The notes below the pieces were generated by a model. That model had not been told where the DNA came from, ran no database searches, and was given only the letters and a program-made list of their open reading frames with translations. Below, in pieces: positions 1 through 10,345 of a DNA stretch of 64,000 nt (the first letter of the stretch is position 1; the number at the start of each line of letters is the position of its first letter). The translations under genes were made by a program, and so were the position numbers. The DNA is from Mastigamoeba balamuthi. Its lineage: Eukaryota > Evosea > Mastigamoebida > Mastigamoebidae. The stretch covers positions 587,857 through 651,856 of the forward strand of contig CACRSC010000013.1 in the NCBI GenBank assembly GCA_902651635.1, read 5' to 3'.

Positions 1-2745
1 ACTCCAAGTCCTTGGCAATCCTGGTGGCGGAAGTTGCGGGAGGTGAGTCCCTCTCATGCAAACCCTCGAGGGGTGCTGCGCACTTGGCGTGCACTTGGCA
101 GAGGTAGTGGCACAGCTCCCGTATCTCGACCAGTGACCGCACCACCTGGTCGTTGCACACCGCCTTCTGCAGCTCCCTCCACACCTCCTGCAGGAGCGGT
201 GTAAGCCAACGCGGCTGAGCGTGCTGGGCCCTACCGAGGCCATGCGGGCGAAGGTGTAGAACTCCTTCTGCCTCTGCACGAGGCGGGCGACCAACTGCGA
301 TCTGTAGTGCTCGGTGCTCCGCATGAGGCTCTCGCTGTCGATCATCGACCGGATCTGTGTGCTCTCCTGCGCCTCCTCGATGGCGCCCTCGAGCTTGGCC
401 AGCGACAGGCCGTCCGTCCGCGCCTGTATTGCCCCCGTCTTGGTCACCAGCTCGAATACCTCCTTCCCCTCCTCCAGCATGCCCTTCCTCTTGACCATGG
501 CACCCTGGAAGGCGACGTCAGCTGCTCAGGCGCGGCCTGTCTTCGAGAGAGGCCGCACGAAGAGGTCGTGGACGGAGACCACGGGGAACTGGCCGCGGCG
601 CCCGGCAACGCCGGTGACGACCAGGGCGTAGCGGAGGCAGGCGGGCGGCGAGGGGTCTGCGATGTCGCTCCACGCGCTCCACTGCCGCTCGCCGAACGTC
701 CACCACCACGAGGGGCTCCACGAGTGCTTCTTGCCCCGCACGTCCACTGGCAGCTGGCCGGTGAAGTCCGACTTGGGCGAGAGGGCCGACTCGGGCAGGC
801 GCCTGAAGCGCCCCAGGAGCTCGTCCTTCTCCCTCTTCCTGACCTCGTGCAGGGCGTTCTTGACGTCCATCTGCAGCTCGGCGAAGACGCACAGCGCAGA
901 GACCGCCGTGTCGTCCGACGACTGCTCGTTCACGTTGACGAGCCTGCGCAGCGCATCGCAGTCTGCCCATCTCGCGGTCAGAACGCTCTCGGAGGTGAGG
1001 GGGCTGTCTGTGCACAGCAGGAGATCCTGTCGAAGGGCTCGGAGAGCAGCGAGAGAGCATCGAGCTTGCGCAGGTCGTCCTGTGTGTGGGAGGGCGGAGG
1101 AGGGATTCTCTGTTGGTCTGGCGTTCGTCGGGAGACATACCGGGACCTTGAACACGGCGCTGATGGCGGCCACCTGCTCGAGCGAGGCCCGTGTCCTCGC
1201 GATCCGCTCTGCGTAGAGCGGTACGTACTCCTTGTAGCGGGCCCTGAACTCGGCCGAGAACTTGAGCAGCACAGCCCCCGGCGACGAGCAGCTGCCGGCC
1301 GCGCCCGCGGCGAGCCTGCAGAGCGCCTCGAGCAGAGGCCCGTGCAGCTCGCGGATCAGCGCCGCGGCGTGCGAGAGCAGCACGACGTCGGGGTCCCTGT
1401 GCACCTGGCAGACAGTGATGCAGTACTCGGCGTCCTGCAGCCGCTGGCAGAAGGCCTTCTCCGAGGCCACCAGCGCCCTCAGGATGCCCGCCCACGCCCG
1501 CGGGGCCCCGGCGTCGGCGGAGACCTCGCGGCAGTGCAGGGGGACCAGCGGGCGCGTGCGCTCGGTCTCGGCCATGACGACCAGGCAGCCGACGGGGCTG
1601 TGCGGGGGGTCCGGGGCCGTGAAGAGCTGGTAGCTGCGGACGACGAGCTCCGTGTTGGGCTCGACGAGCAGCTCGTCCTCGGACGGCGCGAGGCTGGCGC
1701 CCCCCACCACGCGGCCGTCGCTGAGCTCGACGCAGAGCACCGTCCGCGCCTCGCTGAAGCCCGCCGGCAGCCCCGCGGCGGCGGCTCCCGGGGCGGCCCT
1801 GGGCCAGCGCCTGAGGCCCGTGAACGCGGGCCACACGTGCGCCGACCCCCTGCAGTACTCCTCCTCGCGCAGCAGCTCGGGCAGCGCCGCGTACGCCGCG
1901 CCCGCGTACAGCGGCAGCATCCGCAGCCCCGCGACCGCCGCGTGCTGCAGGTGGCGCCAGCGCATGCGCCGCGCGTCGGGCTCTGCGCGCAGCTCGGCGT
2001 TCATCTGCAGCGCCGCCGAGCGGCCCAGCGGGTGCGCGCACGTGTACAGCGCCACCGCCGCCCCCAGCAGCTCCGGCACCGCCCGCAGCGCCGCGCTGGT
2101 GCGCGCGTGCCGCAGGGCCTCGCCGACGAACCACGCGCAGGCCTCGCGGTACTCGGGGGGCAGGCACTCGTCCAGCGTCCGCGGCCGCCTGTAGTCCTCG
2201 TCGAACTGCGGGGCCCAGCGGCACTGCGGGCGCACAGTCGGAACCCGAGGGGCGTCGTCGTCGTCGTCATCGTCGTCGTCCTGGGTGATGGCAGCGGGGC
2301 TGCTGAGCGTCTGGGGCGGCGCGGCGGCCGCGGGGGACGCAGGGGTCTCGTCGCCGGCGGTGGTGGCCAGGCGCTCGTAGCCCAGGACGTGCTCGTGGGG
2401 GCCCGGCAGGTGCGAGCGGACCTGCGCGACGACCCACTGGTCGCCGGCCTGCCGCCAGACGCCGTGGGCGTCGCAGAAGGGGGCGGCGGCCACGAGGCGC
2501 AGCGCGTCGCCCGGGGCGATGGGGACGGGCAGGGCGGTGCCGAGGACCAGCTCGTCGGCAGAGGGGCTGTAGGAGCTGAGCGAGGGCGTGTGGAGGACGA
2601 GGTACTGGTCGCCGGCGCTGCGGCTCGAGCCCGACGAGTCGACGAGGGCCTGCAGGGCCAGGACGCGCAGGGCGCCGCGCGGGGGGATCGCGTGGGACGG
2701 GCGGGCGGCGCCGGACGCGTCGGGAGACGACGGGAGCCGGTGCAT
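1..2745 (-). CDS. Vault-repeat-like / ADP-ribosyltransferase-like / RhoGEF (DH-PH) protein, C-terminus off the left edge
   Basis: Probable Rho-family GTPase exchange factor with two unusual N-terminal domains. Start is the Met at 2745. Residues about 60-130 resemble a major vault protein repeat (F-C-D, GVWRQAGDQWVV, a later HVLG). A run of nine Asp follows at 156-164. Residues about 200-385 look like an ADP-ribosyltransferase fold (ALYTCAHP; LPLYAGAAY; VWPAF; APSEDELLVEP). The Arg expected in the first catalytic motif is Ala, so activity is doubtful. From about 418 a Dbl-homology domain begins (ILRALVASEKAFCQRL; KFSAEF; later RLVNVNEQ), then a PH-like segment ending in FELVTKTG, then a helical region. 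Introns: 188-234, 505-558 and one near 1027-1140. The frame around 1030 is unclear because conserved DH sequence (LSLLSEPFDRI) sits in a different frame from the downstream exon. The GEF call is fairly firm; the vault call is tentative. Confidence 0.68.
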
Positions 2746-3247
2746 ACGCGGGGGGCCCCAGGGCGCGTGTGTCAGACAACGAGAATTGCGTGGTCAATGT
2801 GGGGGAGTTGAGATATTTCGAGATATAACCATACGGGCTTGGCATGTAGGAATTCGAGTTCTGCCAAGAGAAAAAGTAGGAAATACGCGTGCCCACAACG
2901 GGGGGGACGTGTCCGAGGGCCGAGAAAACGAGAAAACCCGGAACCACCGCACTCCAAGCCTCGCCTCTCGCGGCCCGCGGGCGCGGCGCGGCGGCCAGAG
3001 GAAGCGGACGCGGCCACCGGCCAGAACACTTCGGTTGGCGAAGGAGAATTCCGCTCGCTGAACCTCCCCGAACATCCGCGACCCGGGAAAAAGCGAATCG
3101 GGAAAACCCACACGGAAGGTGAAAAGTTGTTGCACTGCACATCACGCAAGAGCCGCGCTTAAATCCGGCATCGTCCCCCACCTCTCTCCAGAGCCCCCGC
3201 CCGCCTCTCTCGCCCGCCCACCCACATCCTATTTTTGGTCTGAACGC
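2746..3247. promoter_or_regulatory. Divergent intergenic/promoter region between RhoGEF and F-box genes
   Basis: This 500-base stretch separates two start codons on opposite strands and must hold both promoters. I see no clear TATA box. The allele at 4756-5257 differs by a few single bases and small indels, which fits a non-coding region. No gene is visible here. Confidence 0.5.
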
Positions 3248-3882
3248 ATGGGCCAGCACGCGACCAAGCAGGTCCGCTCTCCTTTCCTGCTTCCTCCGCT
3301 CTCTGCCCCTCCCCTCCGCTTCCCCTCCCCCTTCCTCGCAGTGTGGGCAGCGCTGACTGACCCCAACCCCGATAACCAACTGACTGACGCCCCCCCCTCT
3401 CCCTATGCCCGCAGAGGAGGCAACGCAGGACGCTGCAGCTCAAGGAGGAGGCCGAGGCCGAGATCCTCGGCAAGACGCCCGAGGACATGCGCGAGTTCTA
3501 CAGCTCCGAGGGCTCCGCGTCCGCCGCGCGCTCGCCGTCGGCGCTGAGCTGCGCGCAGCAGCGCACGCAGAGCAGCAGCGGCAGCGCAGGCGGCAGAGCG
3601 GAGCTCAGCTCCGAGGGCTCCTGCGCGCAGTGCGCCGACGCGGCGCAGTGGCTGGGCCCCGCGCACGCGAAGAAGCCCTCGCTGGGGCCCTCGGTCGGCC
3701 CGGACGCGGTGCGCGGAGCGGCCGTGCGTCTCGTCTCTCGTCGGTTTCAAATTCCCAGCGCAACGCCTTTTCTCCCGTCTCTTTTGCGGATTGGGGCAAT
3801 TCGGGGGTCAATTAGGGCAGCTTCCCGCCAGCCCGGACCGATCTTGCTCACCGCACGCACGCCCGCTCACACCTCGCGCAGG
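3248..3882 (+). CDS. F-box protein, truncated allelic copy (exons 1-2 only)
   Basis: Same first two exons as the complete gene at 5258-6874: an 8-residue first exon MGQHATKQ (3248-3271), then a Ser/Ala-rich exon (3405-3698). The copy ends in the following intron at the N of 3883. The acceptor base context and one exon base differ from the complete copy, as expected of an allele. It should not be counted as a separate gene. Confidence 0.75.
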
Positions 3883-3883
3883 C
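3883..3883. other. Single N: scaffold join
   Basis: One undetermined base sits exactly at the junction of the two 2-kb copies. A one-base gap between contigs that overlap by 2 kb points to an automatic join without overlap resolution. Confidence 0.9.
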
Positions 3884-4755
3884 NGCTCGGGCAGCGCCGC
3901 GTACGCCGCGCCCGCGTACAGCGGCAGCATCCGCAGCCCCGCGACCGCCGCGTGCTGCAGGTGGCGCCAGCGCATGCGCCGCGCGTCGGGCTCTGCGCGC
4001 AGCTCGGCGTTCATCTGCAGCGCCGCCGAGCGGCCCAGCGGGTGCGCGCACGTGTACAGCGCCACCGCCGCCCCCAGCAGCTCCGGCACCGCCCGCAGCG
4101 CCGCGCTGGTGCGCGCGTGCTGCAGGGCCTCGCCGACGAACCACGCGCAGGCCTCGCGGTACTCGGGGGGCAGGCACTCGTCCAGCGTCCGCGGCCGCCT
4201 GTAGTCCTCGTCGAACTGCGGGGCCCAGCGGCACTGCGGGCGCACAGTCGGAACCCGAGGGGCGTCGTCGTCGTCGTCATCGTCGTCGTCCTGGGTGATG
4301 GCAGCGGGGCTGCTGAGCGTCTGGGGCGGCGCGGCGGCCGCGGGGGACGCAGGGGTCTCGTCGCCGGCGGTGGTGGCCAGGCGCTCGTAGCCCAGGACGT
4401 GCTCGTGGGGGCCCGGCAGGTGCGAGCGGACCTGCGCGACGACCCACTGGTCGCCGGCCTGCCGCCAGACGCCGTGGGCGTCGCAGAAGGGGGCGGCGGC
4501 CACGAGGCGCAGCGCGTCGCCCGGGGCGATGGGGACGGGCAGGGCGGTGCCGAGGACCAGCTCGTCGGCAGAGGGGCTGTAGGAGCTGAGCGAGGGCGTG
4601 TGGAGGACGAGGTACTGGTCGCCGGCGCTGCGGCTCGAGCCCGACGAGTCGACGAGGGCCCGCAGGGCCAGGACGCGCAGGGCGCCGCGCGGGGGGATCG
4701 CGTGGGACGGGCGGGCGGCGCCGGACGCGTCGGGAGACGACGGGAGCCGGTGCAT
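3884..4755 (-). CDS. RhoGEF/ART-like protein, truncated allelic copy (N-terminal ~290 residues)
   Basis: Identical in layout to the first 290 or so residues of the protein starting at 2745: vault-repeat-like segment, Asp run and the first half of the ART-like domain. It is cut off by the N at 3883. A few codons differ, for example Gln to Arg near residue 32 and Arg to Gln near residue 213. This is a duplicated allele fragment caused by the join, not a second gene. Confidence 0.75.
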
Positions 4756-5257
4756 ACGCGGGGGGCCCCAGGGCGCGTGTGTCAGACAACGAGAATTGCG
4801 TGGTCAATGTGGGGGAGTTGAGATATTTCGAGATATAACCATACGGGCTTGGCATGTAGGAATTCGAGTTCTGCCAAGAGAAAAAGTAGGAAATACGCGT
4901 GCCCACAACGGGGGGGACGTGTCCGAGGGCCGAGAAAAGGAGAAAACCCGGAACCACCGCACTCCAAGCCTCGCCTCTCGCGGCCCGCGGGCGCGGCGCT
5001 GCGGCCAGAGGAAGCGGACGCGGCCACCGGCCAGAACTCTTCGGTTGGCGAAGGAGAATTCCGCTCGCTGAACCTCCCCGAACATCCGCGACCCGGGAAA
5101 AAGCGAATCGGGAAAACCCACACGGAAGGTGAAAAGATGTTGCACTGCACATCACGCAAGAGCCGCGCTTAAATCCGGCATCGTCCCCCACCTCTCTCCA
5201 GAGCCCCCGCCCGCCTCTCTCGCCCGCCCACCCACATCCTATTTTTGGTCTGAACGC
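4756..5257. promoter_or_regulatory. Divergent promoter region, second copy
   Basis: This is the allelic counterpart of 2746-3247, differing by scattered single bases. It lies between the Met at 4755 on minus and the F-box start at 5258 on plus. No gene is seen. Confidence 0.5.
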
Positions 5258-6874
5258 ATGGGCCAGCACGCGACCAAGCAGGTCCGCTCTCCTTTCCTGC
5301 TTCCTCCGCTCTCTGTCCCCTCCCCTTCCCCTTCCTCGCAGTGCGGGCAGCGCTGACTGACCCCAACCCCGATAACCAACTGACTGACGCCCCCCCCTCT
5401 CCCTTTGCCCGCAGAGGAGGCAACGCAGGACGCTGCAGCTCAAGGAGGAGGCCGAGGCCGAGATCCTCGGCAAGACCCCCGAGGACATGCGCGAGTTCTA
5501 CAGCTCCGAGGGCTCCGCGTCCGCCGCGCGCTCGCCGTCGGCGCTGAGCTGCGCGCAGCAGCGCACGCAGAGCAGCAGCGGCAGCGCAGGCGGCAGAGCG
5601 GAGCTCAGCTCCGAGGGCTCCTGCGCGCAGTGCGCCGACGCGGCGCAGTGGCTGGGCCCCGCGCACGCGAAGAAGCCCTCGCTGGGGCCCTCGGTCGGCC
5701 CGGACGCGGTGCGCGGAGCGGCCGTGCGTCTCGTCTCTCGTCGGTTTCAAATTCCCAGCGCAACGCCTTTTCTCCCGTCTCTTTTGCGGATTGGGGCAAT
5801 TCGGGGTCAATTAGGGCAGCTTCCCGCCAGCCCGGACCGATCTTGCTCACCGCACGCACGCCCGCTCACACCTCGCGCAGGCGGCCGAGCGGCAGAGGAG
5901 GGACGGGGCAGAGAAGGAGAAGAAGCGCCGGAACCGCGGGCCGAAGAGGCACAAGGGCGGCAGGAGGGCCAAGAGGGCCGCCGCCCAGCTGGGCAGCCCG
6001 CTCGAGTCGCTGCCGTGGAGGCCCATGTCGGCCCTCGCGGACGCCCTGGGGCCCGACGACACCCTCGCGCTGCGGCTCGTCTCCAAGAGGCTCCGCGACG
6101 CCGTCGACGACCTCTCGCGCTACCTCTGCCCGTCCAACCCCTGCCCAGCGTGAGCAACGCGCGCTCCCCGCGCAATTGACCCCGCAATTGAATTCGCCCA
6201 ATTCACGAATTCTCGTTTCCGGGAATCCCCGCGGCAGGGCGCTCGCGGCCGCGCTCGAGCACAGGTCGAAGCACCACAGGTGGGAGGCGGTCTGCGGCAG
6301 GCCGGCCGAGCCCTCGTCGCTGGGCGTGATCCCCAAGGCCTCGTCGTCGCGCCACTGCCGCCTGCACGGCGAGTGGAACACGCTCTCCAAGGACCCCGCG
6401 AGGCCCGCGCCCTGGGTCAGCGCCAGCGGCCCCGCCCCGCGCTCCGAGTGCCTCGAGTACAAGCTGCCGTGCGCGCACTGCGCGCTGCACGCGGTGCTCG
6501 TCGAGCTGCCGCGCGGGCTGCGGCGCAGGCACAGGCCCGCGGGCGTCGTCGTCCACGTGGGCGAGCGCTCGGGCGGCCCGTGGAGCTTCAGCTCGTCGAT
6601 GCAGAGGCTCGGGGACGCCGAGGACGCCGACGCGGTGCTCGTCAAGGTGCCGCAGGGGTCGTGCCCCATGGGCGGCGTCGTCGCGGTGGTCCTCTTCGTC
6701 GAGCGCTACGCGGCCGAGTGCACTGTCGCCGTCGACTCTGTGCGGCTGTGGTTCTCGCAGGGGCCGCAGTGCAACAGGCAGGCCTCGTACGACGACGACG
6801 CGCACGAGTCTGCGCTGCTGCGCTGCTCGCCAGAGTGCTGCCCGGGCTGGCCGGGCCTCTGCTCGTCGGACTGA
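5258..6874 (+). CDS. F-box protein with predicted N-myristoylation and C-terminal beta-rich domain
   Basis: Likely substrate-recognition subunit of an SC F-type (SCF) ubiquitin ligase. Exons 5258-5281, 5415-5708, 5881-6149 and 6238-6874 give 407 residues in phase. The first exon encodes only MGQHATKQ, an MGxxxxK pattern suited to N-myristoylation. A low-complexity Ser/Ala stretch and a basic block (KEKKRRNRGPKRHK) follow. The F-box lies at about 130-180 (LESLPWRPMSALADAL, then LRLVSKRLRDAV). The C-terminal third has beta-rich segments (KLPCAHCALHAVLVELP; VLVKVPQG; DSVRLWFSQG) that could bind a sugar or a modified substrate, as F-box-associated domains do. Donors are GTCCGC, GTGCGC and GTGAGC. 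Divergent from the RhoGEF gene. Confidence 0.72.
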
Positions 6875-7475
6875 GAGGCCCCAGTCGCCCGGAGGACGCT
6901 AGTGTCGAGCTGAGCTGAGCTGAGCGTCTGCCGAGCTGTTCAGACTGTTTTGAGGTTTTTTTTGTGTTGTGTACACGTTGCACGGCCGACCATCCAGAGC
7001 TCAATACCCAAGTTGTAGTTGACGACCAGCCAAGTTCGTTCTTCCGGGCATGGCTGGGGATAAGAATGTCAGCCCTCTGTAGAAATGGAGCACCCAGCCC
7101 AGCCATCGTTTGCTCACAGAAGCCAACAAGTGATTTCAATAAGCCAAGGATTCCCAGCACTGACGCCGATGTGTCGTCACATACAAAATGCACGGGGTGT
7201 TAATTGAAGGAACTCCCGTTTATTAATAGATTGCCACCAAAAGAACGGGCTCGCGTCCGGCTGGGCGCGCTCCTCCCGTGACGAAGGAGGCAATGGGGTG
7301 CCGCGTGCACATCCCGGTGGCCCCGTGCCCCTGCTGTGCGGCGCGCTCCAGAGAGTATCCCCTCGCACACGTCACTGATGATCTCATCTGCTGGTCCAGG
7401 AGAGATTCGGCTGGTGCGCATCCCACACGGGTCCGCACCTCTCACCCCACCGCAGCTGCCGCTCCCCCACCCGCA
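6875..7475. other. Intergenic, no gene seen
   Basis: Six hundred bases between the F-box stop and the deubiquitinase start. The first part is T-rich 3' flank. The last 100 bases are C-rich and precede the start of the next gene. I see no RNA gene or conserved coding exon. Confidence 0.5.
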
Positions 7476-7744
7476 ATGCGCCCGCCTGCCTCGGACGTGG
7501 ACCGGGCCCTCTGCCGCGCGGGGCCGGACAACGCGCTGCCTCGCCGCATCGACTTCAAGCCCTCGCGCTTCCCCGACGCCTCGGACGCCGCGCTGCGCCA
7601 GCGCCTCAAGCCCCTCAACGCGCAGTTCCTCGCGCGGCAGCAGCAGCGCCTCGAGCGTGCCCGCGCCGAGCCCGCCGCCCAGCACCGCTCGGCCTCTGCC
7701 TCGTTCGAGCCGCTCTTCCCTGAGGTGCAGTCTCTTCCTCCCTG

Positions 7745-7783
<39 letters not shown>

Positions 7784-10345
7784 GACTCTGGGCTGACTGG
7801 GGCGATGGGGGGGCAGGGCGTGGTGGAGGGGCTGACCGAGTGGGAGAGCGCGGCGCCCATCGGGGGAGGGCTGGTGAACATGGGGAACACGTGCTTCCTC
7901 AACTCGGTGCTGCAGTGCCTGACGTACACGCCGCCGCTGGCCAACTACCTCTGCTCTGCGGCCCTCGCATCGTACCACCGCCCATGCACGTCCCCCATCC
8001 CACCCCCTCCAGGGCGGTCTCTGCTCGCTCGGCTGACCCCGTGCGGCGGGACAGGCCAGGCGGGGGAGTTCTGCATGCTGTGCGTGCTGAGGGCGCACAT
8101 CAGCAAGGCGCTGGCGTCCAAGGGGAGGGCGTTCAGCCCCTCACAGGTCGTGGGGAACCTCAAGAGCATCTGCAAGCACTTCAGGCGCGGGCGGCAGGAG
8201 GACTCGCACGAGGCGCTGCGGTACCTCGTCGAGGGCATGCAGAAGAGCTGCCTGAAGAAGTACGGGCCCAAGCCCAAGCTGCCGCCGGGCGCTGCCGAGA
8301 CGACGCTCGTGCACAGGGTCTTCGGGGGCAGGCTGCGCAGCACGGTGCACTGCACGGTCTGCGGCCACGACTCCAACACCTTCGACCCCTTCCTGGACCT
8401 CAGCCTCGAGCTGCAGGGCTGCTCGTCGGTCGTCCAGGCGCTCGAGAGGTTCTCCAAGGCCGAGCTGCTCGACGGCGAGAACAAGTACAAGTGCGAGAAG
8501 TGCAAGAAGCCCGTCAAGGCGCGCAAGTCGCTGCACGTCGAGGACGGGCCCAACGTGCTGACCGTCCAGCTCAAGCGCTTCAGCTTCGCGCACTGCCGCG
8601 GCGCCAAGATCACCAAGTTCGTCGAGTTCCCCGCCAGGCTCTCGCTGGCCCCCACGGGCTGCGCGCTCGAGTACGACCTCTACGCCGTCCTCGTGCACTC
8701 GGGCATCTCGCCCTGCTCGGGCCACTACTACGCGTTTGTGCGCGCGGGCACGGGCACGTGGTACTGCATGGACGACTCGTCGGTGCACTCGGTCAGCGTC
8801 GACACGGTGCTGCAGCAGAAGGCCTACATCCTCTTCTACGTCCGCAGGAACGCCAGCGCGGGAGGCCCGTGCGCCAAGTCCGACTCGGAGTCGGCCCAGG
8901 AGAACGAGCAGGCGGAGCCCCAGGAGGCCCTGTCCGCCATCTTCGAGGCGAAGAAGGACAAGGCGGGCAAGGCGCGCAAGAGCGTCGCCGCGGAGCCCGC
9001 CAAGACCCCGCAGAAGCCCAGGGCCGCTCCCGAGGCGGTGCAGGACGAGGCTCCCGAGGACCTCGGCGAGAGCATGAAGCAGGACGAGGAGCTGCCCGAG
9101 TCGCCCGTGAAGCACTCGCCGGCCAAGAGCGCCAAGAGCCCCAAGGCCCGCACTCCCAAGCAGCCCGTCGGCACGCCGCCGCTCAAGCGCCGCAAGAGCT
9201 GTGCGACCCCTCTGGTCCTCTTCAGCGAGAAGGCCAGCGAGGAGACCGACCCCTCCCCGCTGGCGGTCGAAACCCAGGCGCCAGCGCCCGGCACCCCTGT
9301 CGAGAGCCCCAAGAAGAAGAAGAAGAAGGCCAAGAAGGCGCAGCAGCAGCAGCAACAGCCGGAATCCTCGTCGTCTGAGGACTGCCTCGAGGCCGCTGAG
9401 GCCGAGGCAGAGAAGCCCGTGGTGGCGAAGCCGCAGCCTGCGCCACCTGCCACGCCGGCCACGCCGTCGAGGAAGTCCAAGGTGCTGTTTGCCAACGCGC
9501 CCAAGACGCCCGAGCCCGCGGCACAGCAGCAGGAGCAAAAGCCCGAGGAGTTCCCCGTGGTCCAGGTCTCCAAGAAGAAGCAGAAGAAGCTGATGAAGCA
9601 GCTTGAGGAGGAAGAGGAATCTGCCGATAAGCCCGTCACCAAGAAGCCCAAGAGCAAGCGGAGTCGCGAGGACGATGCCGAGGTCGCGGAGCCTGCCGAC
9701 GAGGAGCCGAAGCAGCAGCAGCAGCCCAAGAAGCAGAGGAAGCTCGCCGCGGGCAAGAAGGAGCCCGCGGAGCGTACGGAGCAGTCGGATGCCGACAAGA
9801 AGGCGGAGCTCGCGGCTGTGCTCTCAGGCACAGGCAGGACCGCTGCGACTAAGCAGTACGGCACTGGCGTGGACTCGTGGGACGGCAGCGCCACGGCCAA
9901 CGCCGAGCGCGCCACCGTGATGGCCAAGGCCAAGGAGCTGCAGCCGGTCAGCAAGCCCCTGGACGAGTGGGACGCCGCCTACGACGCCCCGCGCGTGCCC
10001 AAGTACCTCAAGCGCAGGGAGGCCGCCGAGTACGACGAGGGCTACGAGGGCGAGGAGGCCGGGGACAGTGTCGACGTGGCGACCAAGTTCGACAGCTTCC
10101 AGAGCGAGGGCAAGGACGCCTACGAGAGGGCCGGGCAGGACGCGATCCGCCGCAACGAGTACCGGCGCGAGATGCGCAAGCACGAGGGCGACCCCTGGCT
10201 GCGTGCCGAGGGGGCCCGAGCAGGCCGGGGCGGCGGGTTCCGCGGCGGCAGGGGCGGCAGGGGCAGAGGGGGCCGTGGAGGCCGCGGAGGCCGTGGGGGG
10301 TTCCGCCGTGGAGGGGGCATGAGCTTCGGTCGCAAATTCAATTGA
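7476..10345 (+). CDS. USP36/UBP10-like nucleolar ubiquitin carboxyl-terminal hydrolase with RGG tail
   Basis: Deubiquitinating cysteine protease of the USP (C19) family, 925 residues. Exons 7476-7724 and 7817-10345 join in phase 0. The Cys box is GLVNMGNTCFLNSVLQ with catalytic Cys109. The zinc-binding pairs CTVCGH and KCEKCKK follow, then the His box SGHYYAFV (His386). The region after the catalytic domain is highly charged with lysine runs (KKKKKKAKK) typical of nucleolar targeting. A segment around residue 800 (DEWDAAYDAPRVPKYLKR) matches the conserved C-terminal block of USP36/USP42. The protein ends in a glycine-arginine RGG box, which would suit RNA or ribosome-precursor contacts. About 25 in-frame residues near 7960-8050 have no family counterpart and may be an unspliced short intron. 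Confidence 0.85.
7745..7783. repeat. (CTG)n microsatellite in the deubiquitinase intron
   Basis: About thirteen perfect CTG units lie inside the only clear intron of the USP gene (7725-7816). The repeat fills almost half of a 92-base intron, so length changes would alter intron size but not the protein. Confidence 0.85.

Larger units (their letters stand above)
1871..3882. repeat. Left copy of a 2-kb near-identical direct duplication (probable contig overlap)
   Basis: The stretch 1871-3882 is repeated at 3884-5881 with roughly ten single-base differences and a few small indels, for example in the C/T-rich intron near 3297-3335. The two copies abut at a single N at 3883. The left copy breaks off inside an intron of the F-box gene, and the right copy begins inside an exon of the RhoGEF gene. 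That is what two unmerged overlapping contigs, probably allelic, would give. A true tandem duplication is less likely. Confidence 0.88.
3884..5881. repeat. Right copy of the 2-kb duplication
   Basis: This is the partner of 1871-3882. It carries the 5' part of the RhoGEF gene on minus and the start of the F-box gene on plus, and it continues uninterrupted into the rest of the F-box gene. It should be collapsed onto the left copy when counting genes. Confidence 0.88.

Noticed and set aside
307-2811. Long plus-strand open frame opposite the RhoGEF gene
   Set aside because: It is low-complexity Arg/Gly/Ala with no domain and follows from the GC-rich antisense strand. The minus strand carries DH and PH motifs and consistent introns.
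3884-5881. True tandem gene duplication of the RhoGEF/F-box promoter
   Set aside because: An N lies exactly at the junction, both copies end mid-gene, and divergence is at allelic level.
7745-7783. Coding poly-Leu or poly-Ala tract
   Set aside because: The CTG run falls inside a GT-AG intron whose removal joins the two USP exons in phase.
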